From contig JALOMX010000066.1 in NCBI GenBank assembly GCA_025455245.1, positions 1-8,631 on the forward strand: 8,631 nt of DNA, written 5' to 3'. Positions 5,116 through 8,631 of this stretch are shown piece by piece. This stretch comes from Chitinophagaceae bacterium (GTDB lineage Bacteria; Bacteroidota; Bacteroidia; Chitinophagales; Chitinophagaceae). Position 1 is the first letter of the stretch. The number at the start of each line of letters is the position of its first letter. The position numbers and the translations under genes are program-made. The notes beneath the pieces are model-generated. The model was given only the letters and a program-made list of their open reading frames with translations. It was not told the origin of the DNA and made no database searches.

Positions 5116-6560
5116 TCAACACCGAACCATAACACAGAATTTTTGGTGTGGTGCTCATTGCCTTCCCACAGTTTATTGGCGGGATCAATTATCCATTTGC
5201 CGTCCACTATAAATTTATATGTTTGTTTACCTGCCGGAAGGTACATTTTCATCTGCCATTCATCATTTACCCGTTTCATAGGGAATCCGGATTCTGACCA
5301 ATTATTAAAGCTGCCCGAGAGATAAACACATCTTGCATTTTTATATCCCTTTAAAATGAAAGTGTAATTCCCTCCGACCACCTCCTGAAAATTGAGGGGT
5401 TCTGAACTTTTTACCGGCTCGGCATCAGATGGTTTTCGCCCCACCCTGAAACCATCCACCAGGTAATAGTATTCATGGTTTCCCGAACCAGGAACATAGG
5501 TAATTTCCCATCCATTGTTTCGGGGTTCAAGAAAAAGTTCATGGTCGCGCCATCCGTTAAAGGAACCAACCAAAATCACCTGTTTGGCATTTTGAAATCC
5601 ATCAAGCCGGAATACATAGGGCTTCCCGATGCTGACACAGGAATTAAACTCTCCATATTCATTTCTCAGCTTGTTTTTATTTGCCGGGTCTTCCATCCAG
5701 TTTCCATCGGCAACAAAGCGATACGTTTGAGTTCCTTCAGGAAGGAATACGGGTAGTTCCCAACTATGGTTTATTTTCCGCATCGCCGCATTTGATGAAG
5801 ACCAACCATTAAAACTACCTGCCACAAACACCCTTGAAGCCTTTTGAAATCCGTCAAGCCGGAATACGTGGTTGGGCACATACAATACAGAATTGATGTT
5901 TCCCTTTCCATCGTTTTCCTTATTCAGGTTATCTTTATGCAATACCCAGTTTCCATCTACCAGGAACTTGTAAAAATATTTTCCGGGAGCAATTGTAAGA
6001 TCAATATACCAACCTTCGGCACTGCTTTTCATGGGTAAAGCGTTCTTTTCCCATTGCGTAAAACTCCCGGCTATTCGCACATCGGCAGCGTTTTTATATC
6101 CTTCGAGAAATAACGTTGCCCCTTTTCCGGTAGTTACAACGGCACTGTATTGACGTACAGAATTGAACCCAAATTCATTTCTAAAAACACCTAAAGGGAA
6201 AAGATCTTCCCCGCTTTCGTGCCCCTTCGCCAACAACAATTTCTTTTCAACCACAGAAAGATCGCCAATGCTTTCAACAGTGCGGCTGAGGACCAACCAA
6301 TCCTCCTTTTCACTTTCCAGATTCCATCCATACTTTAAGCATTCCTGCGCTGTGGTTCCATTCAGCCAGCTCTTGAAAGGCAATCCATACAGCTCATACT
6401 TACTTTCAAGTTCCTTAATTTCCCTATCTGTAATCCTTCGGCTGATGGATAAAATTACCTTTCCATCTTCGATGGATACCTTATAACCCGGAAGCTGTAC
6501 AAATCCCGATAAACAAAAGGCGCCTATAAAAAGAAAAAACATCAGGTAAGCCCTTCGCAT
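5112..6560 (-). CDS. Exported protein with four tandem CBM48/AMPK-type glycogen-binding-like domains
   Basis: Encodes 482 residues from the ATG at 6558-6560. This start gives a clean signal peptide (MRRAYLMFFLFIGAFCLSGFVQ); an upstream ATG at 6593 would add 11 residues and overlap the preceding gene. Residues 25-145 form a domain I do not recognise (mixed strands plus 'ITDREIKELESKYELYG'). Four repeats of about 83 residues follow, at about 148-228, 232-311, 315-395 and 398-480. Each has an entry strand such as 'VFRLDGFQ', the hallmark GSF-x-x-W (165-170, 248-253, 332-337, 416-421) and a later 'Y-x-F-x-x-DG-x-W' strand pair. This is the CBM48/AMPK-beta signature for binding glycogen-like glucans. 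Repeats 2 and 4 also have DPANK. Repeat 3 has lost the tryptophan after DG and the DPANK motif. No catalytic domain is visible. It lies 23 nt after the protease gene and is probably co-transcribed with it. Glucan binding is inferred; protein-protein interaction is possible. Confidence 0.85.
   Translation of the reverse strand: MRRAYLMFFLFIGAFCLSGFVQLPGYKVSIEDGKVILSISRRITDREIKELESKYELYGLPFKSWLNGTTAQECLKYGWNLESEKEDWLVLSRTVESIGDLSVVEKKLLLAKGHESGEDLFPLGVFRNEFGFNSVRQYSAVVTTGKGATLFLEGYKNAADVRIAGSFTQWEKNALPMKSSAEGWYIDLTIAPGKYFYKFLVDGNWVLHKDNLNKENDGKGNINSVLYVPNHVFRLDGFQKASRVFVAGSFNGWSSSNAAMRKINHSWELPVFLPEGTQTYRFVADGNWMEDPANKNKLRNEYGEFNSCVSIGKPYVFRLDGFQNAKQVILVGSFNGWRDHELFLEPRNNGWEITYVPGSGNHEYYYLVDGFRVGRKPSDAEPVKSSEPLNFQEVVGGNYTFILKGYKNARCVYLSGSFNNWSESGFPMKRVNDEWQMKMYLPAGKQTYKFIVDGKWIIDPANKLWEGNEHHTKNSVLWFGVD
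5590..5867 (-). repeat. 26-nt direct repeat marking duplicated CBM48 modules
   Basis: Positions 5590-5615 and 5842-5867 are 26-nt copies with one mismatch, exactly 252 nt (84 codons) apart. They encode the entry strand 'VFRLDGFQ' of repeats 3 and 2. The other module boundaries in the gene have diverged further at DNA level. The near-identity suggests that these two modules come from the more recent duplication, or have undergone gene conversion. Confidence 0.7.
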
Positions 6561-6564
6561 TAAT

Positions 6565-6580
6565 TTAATATATATATTAA
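6565..6580. promoter_or_regulatory. 16-bp perfect A/T palindrome between the protease and CBM48 genes
   Basis: TTAATATATATATTAA is perfectly self-complementary and occupies most of the 23-nt gap between the protease stop (6584-6586) and the preferred start of the tandem-CBM48 gene, four bases ahead of its ATG. It could form a weak hairpin over the ribosome landing area, or be a protein-binding site. It may also be chance in an A/T-only stretch. Confidence 0.3.
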
Positions 6581-6583
6581 TAA

Positions 6584-7579
6584 TTACTTCCATACATATA
6601 ACTCATTTTTCGCAAAATTGATTCCTGCAACTTTTGAAGATAAAAATGAATATCCAAGAATCCCATCGATACTTCGACCGTATGCATCCGACAAATGTTG
6701 AAGCGAGGTAAGCATCACATCAATGTTTCCTGCGGTAGCCCCACCTACCGAAAGGTGTTTCAGTGTGCCATACCATGCCTCCGTTTTTTTTGCTCCTGCA
6801 CCTATTACAGATATCCTTTTTTCTACCGTAACATTTTTAAGCACTTTTTTGGGCAACCTGTCATCTACCACGTTGATCTCAGCGCCGGTATCAAGCACAA
6901 AACTCAGGTTATTATTTCCAATCGTAACTTCTGTAACCATCTTTCCATAAAGTGAAGCAATCGGATGAACCACCAGTTTTGATTTGTCCTTGAGAACAGG
7001 ATGCGGCTCTGTTTGCTTTTCTTTTTTTCCAAATCTACGTAAATGGATCAACTCATTTTTGTGGTCAATTACCATTTCAAATCTGCGAAACAAACCTACG
7101 CCGATCAATCCCATTATTTTGATTCCCTTACTGTTTTCAAGATGACCAAGATTCACCCGGTCGGCCCTTACTACACTATACTCAAATGAACCGATGGAAA
7201 ATTTGGGGACCAATGTCGGAACACCAGTGACCATATCACCGGTAATACCTTTCGGCGAAAAACTACGACGGTTATCATGGGGATAGTCCCTGAAGTAGGT
7301 CATGTTTAATATTAACCCCGGAGCGCCGGTATCCAGGATAAAATTACCGCTTATAGTATCTACCGTTGCTTTTATTACAATGAGGTTGCCAACCCTGTTA
7401 AAGGGCACAGAGGCTGAAAGTGGTTCAGAAGGAATAACAAAAGCATAGTCACCCGGATCGAAAAAAGCGCTTTTTTCTTTTACCTCATCCCCTGCCCGGT
7501 TTTTCTTAAAATTGGAAAATGACGTCAGGAACCAAAAAAGAATGGTGAAACAACATATATATGTACGCACGTGCGCCAT
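6584..7579 (-). CDS. Exported double-domain retropepsin-like aspartic protease
   Basis: Encodes 331 residues. The N-terminus has a hydrophobic signal-like segment (about 7-22, ICCFTILFWFLTSFSN) with no lipobox. Two retropepsin-like (clan AA) domains follow. Domain 1 (about 65-182) has FILDTGA with Asp83 and the partner hydrophobic-hydrophobic-glycine motif 'MGLIGVG' at 156-162. Domain 2 (about 205-331) has FVLDTGA with Asp230 and 'DGILGYS' at 305-311. The two halves also share a closing strand pattern ('ELIHLRRF' and 'ELYVWK'). Two DTG loops in one chain would make an intramolecular pair like pepsin, or two half-sites that dimerise. Peptide hydrolysis in the periplasm or outside the cell is the inferred role. 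It is the first gene of a pair with the tandem-CBM48 protein, and a terminator separates it from isocitrate dehydrogenase. Confidence 0.85.
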   Translation of the reverse strand: MAHVRTYICCFTILFWFLTSFSNFKKNRAGDEVKEKSAFFDPGDYAFVIPSEPLSASVPFNRVGNLIVIKATVDTISGNFILDTGAPGLILNMTYFRDYPHDNRRSFSPKGITGDMVTGVPTLVPKFSIGSFEYSVVRADRVNLGHLENSKGIKIMGLIGVGLFRRFEMVIDHKNELIHLRRFGKKEKQTEPHPVLKDKSKLVVHPIASLYGKMVTEVTIGNNNLSFVLDTGAEINVVDDRLPKKVLKNVTVEKRISVIGAGAKKTEAWYGTLKHLSVGGATAGNIDVMLTSLQHLSDAYGRSIDGILGYSFLSSKVAGINFAKNELYVWK

Positions 7580-7743
7580 TTGTGTGAAGTGTGTTTTTTT
7601 GTGTGTGTGTTGAAAAGAACCTCAACCGTATTATCTGTTATGAATTCTTTAAGCTAAAGTTCCTGAAGTTAGGACGAGGCTGCCTGCTAAAAGGTTACAT
7701 ATCGTTATAATGCAAGGATTACCGGTTTATTTAAGGGATAAAC
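7580..7743 (-). other. Intergenic leader of the protease-CBM48 unit, with A/C-only tract
   Basis: Read in the sense of the gene, the 34 bases before the ATG are nearly all A and C, include an (AC)5 tract (7601-7610) and an A7 run (7594-7600), and contain no G. There is therefore no Shine-Dalgarno sequence and little scope for structure. The unit's promoter must lie in this region because a terminator precedes it. The best -7 candidate is TACGGTTG (7630-7623), one mismatch from TAnnTTTG and without a clear -33 partner, so I do not call it. Confidence 0.4.
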
Positions 7744-7776
7744 AAAAAGCGCTCCCCGGAAAAGGAAGCGCTCTTT
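7744..7776 (-). terminator. Intrinsic terminator of the isocitrate dehydrogenase gene
   Basis: On the minus strand a 13-bp stem (arms 7776-7764 and 7756-7744, with two G-T wobbles and a core of AGCGCT on both arms) encloses a 7-nt loop and ends in TTTTT followed by GTTT. It begins about 18 nt after the isocitrate dehydrogenase stop codon. This is a textbook Rho-independent terminator and separates that gene from the protease unit downstream. Confidence 0.88.
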
Positions 7777-7794
7777 CACATATTTGTGTGATGA

Positions 7795-8631
7795 TTATTT
7801 TGCCAGTTTTACTTTAAGGTTGGAATCCAGTTCTTCAAGAAACTCTTCTGTATAAAGAAAATGCTCCCCATGATTGACCTTATTTCCATGAATGCAAACA
7901 GCAAGGTCTTTTGTCATTTTACCGCTTTCAACGGTTTCTATACATACTGCTTCAAGGGCATTTGCAAAGTCTATAAGGGGTTGGTTTCCGTCGAGTTTTC
8001 CCCGGAAAGCAAGACCGCGTGTCCAAGCAAAAATGGAGGCTATCGGATTGGTACTTGTAGGCCTTCCTTTCTGATGTTCGCGATAGTGACGGGTAACGGT
8101 TCCATGTGCGGCCTCGGCTTCCATGGTTTTTCCATCGGGGGTTACCAATACAGAAGTCATAAGCCCCAATGAGCCAAAACCCTGTGCAACCGTATCGCTC
8201 TGAACATCACCGTCATAGTTTTTACAAGCCCAAACAAAATTGCCATTCCACTTCAGGGCGCTTGCTACCATATCATCAATCAGGCGGTGTTCGTATGTTA
8301 TGCCGGCAGCCTCAAATTGAGTTTTGAACTCATTGTCAAATGTTTCCTGGAAAATGTCTTTGAAACGGCCATCATACTTTTTAAGAATGGTGTTTTTGGT
8401 ACTCATATACAACGGCCATCCTTTTTGCAAAGCCATATTCATACAACTGCGGGCAAAACCACGGATACTTTCGTCCACATTGTACATGCTCATAGCTACA
8501 CCGGGGCCTTTAAACTGAAATACTTCATGTTCGATTACCTGACCGTCTTCACCTTCAAACTTTACTGTCAGCTTCCCTTTTCCGGGAACCACAAAATCAG
8601 TGGCACGGTATTGATCCCCAAAAGCATGACG
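7795..8631 (-). CDS. icd: NADP-dependent isocitrate dehydrogenase, eukaryotic-type homodimer (5' end outside window)
   Basis: The last 278 residues are present; the frame is open to the window edge. It closely follows the human IDH1/IDH2 type: '[13 protein letters not shown]' at the very start, where the first residue corresponds to Arg132 of human IDH1. The catalytic lysine is in '[19 protein letters not shown]', the metal-binding aspartates are in 'HRLIDDMVA' and '[10 protein letters not shown]', and the NADP-binding segment is '[11 protein letters not shown]'. About 130 N-terminal residues are missing, so the full protein would be close to 410. It oxidises isocitrate to 2-oxoglutarate with CO2 release in the TCA cycle and supplies NADPH in the cytoplasm. 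This is the type II family, different from E. coli Icd. The gene ends in a strong terminator, so it is transcribed apart from the protease unit. Confidence 0.96.
   Translation of the reverse strand, partial: RHAFGDQYRATDFVVPGKGKLTVKFEGEDGQVIEHEVFQFKGPGVAMSMYNVDESIRGFARSCMNMALQKGWPLYMSTKNTILKKYDGRFKDIFQETFDNEFKTQFEAAGITYEHRLIDDMVASALKWNGNFVWACKNYDGDVQSDTVAQGFGSLGLMTSVLVTPDGKTMEAEAAHGTVTRHYREHQKGRPTSTNPIASIFAWTRGLAFRGKLDGNQPLIDFANALEAVCIETVESGKMTKDLAVCIHGNKVNHGEHFLYTEEFLEELDSNLKVKLAK

Noticed and set aside
5112..6560. A CRISPR-like or short tandem repeat array suggested by the periodicity of about 250 bp.
   Set aside because: The period is that of protein modules in one continuous reading frame; the units are diverged at DNA level and have no spacer structure.
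6561..6593. Longer start (ATG at 6593) for the tandem-CBM48 gene.
   Set aside because: It overlaps the protease gene by 10 nt and puts 11 residues before the natural MRRAY signal-peptide start. It remains possible but is less likely.
7776..7791. Second small inverted repeat TCACA/TGTGA next to the isocitrate dehydrogenase terminator.
   Set aside because: A 5-bp stem is within chance expectation, and the adjacent 13-bp hairpin already explains termination.
7861..8172. 103-codon open frame on the plus strand inside the isocitrate dehydrogenase gene.
   Set aside because: It is antisense to a strongly conserved enzyme, has no recognisable product, and is a by-product of the codon use of the real gene.

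Overview
The window looks like ordinary chromosomal DNA from a member of the Bacteroidota, probably an environmental, non-Bacteroides lineage. Supporting signs are an A/T-rich composition (GC a little above 40% by eye), start sites with few clear Shine-Dalgarno sequences, a Bacteroidota-type promoter (TTTG-N18-TACATTTG) upstream of 2109, a YtxH/holin-like envelope cassette, a YpdA-type flavoprotein, and an SGNH lipoprotein with a charged segment after its lipidated cysteine. There is no integrase, transposase, tRNA, rRNA or CRISPR array, and no composition break that I can see.

Layout. Positions 1-204 are the tail of a cystathionine beta-synthase-type gene (CBS domain), followed by a tiny hydrophobic membrane protein (299-490, +). 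Facing it is a minus-strand pair: a YghO-like GNAT-fold protein (949-2109) and aroQ, type II 3-dehydroquinate dehydratase (500-928). A divergent intergenic region (2110-2285) separates them from a tightly packed plus-strand cassette of three small envelope proteins: YtxH-like, holin-superfamily-like and an unknown third (2286-3216). The cassette runs tail-to-tail, with a 21-bp overlap, into a YpdA/Bdr-like FAD/NADPH oxidoreductase (3196-4194, -). That gene is divergent from an SGNH/GDSL hydrolase lipoprotein (4372-5115, +).

The right half holds the most unusual content. It is a two-gene minus-strand unit of predicted exported proteins: a single-chain double retropepsin-like aspartic protease with two DTGA motifs (6584-7579), followed 23 nt later by a protein with four tandem CBM48/AMPK-type glycogen-binding-like domains and no recognisable catalytic domain (5112-6560). 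The pair is insulated from the upstream NADP-dependent isocitrate dehydrogenase gene (7795-8631, cut by the window edge) by a strong intrinsic terminator at 7744-7776.

How the genes fit together. Isocitrate dehydrogenase, AroQ and the cystathionine beta-synthase tail are housekeeping enzymes. The YpdA-like protein suggests low-molecular-weight thiol redox chemistry. The three-gene cassette looks like envelope or stress maintenance. The protease plus tandem-CBM48 pair is the best candidate for an undescribed system: two exported proteins, apparently co-transcribed, one proteolytic and one apparently built only to bind glucan or protein. Their joint function is inferred from synteny only.
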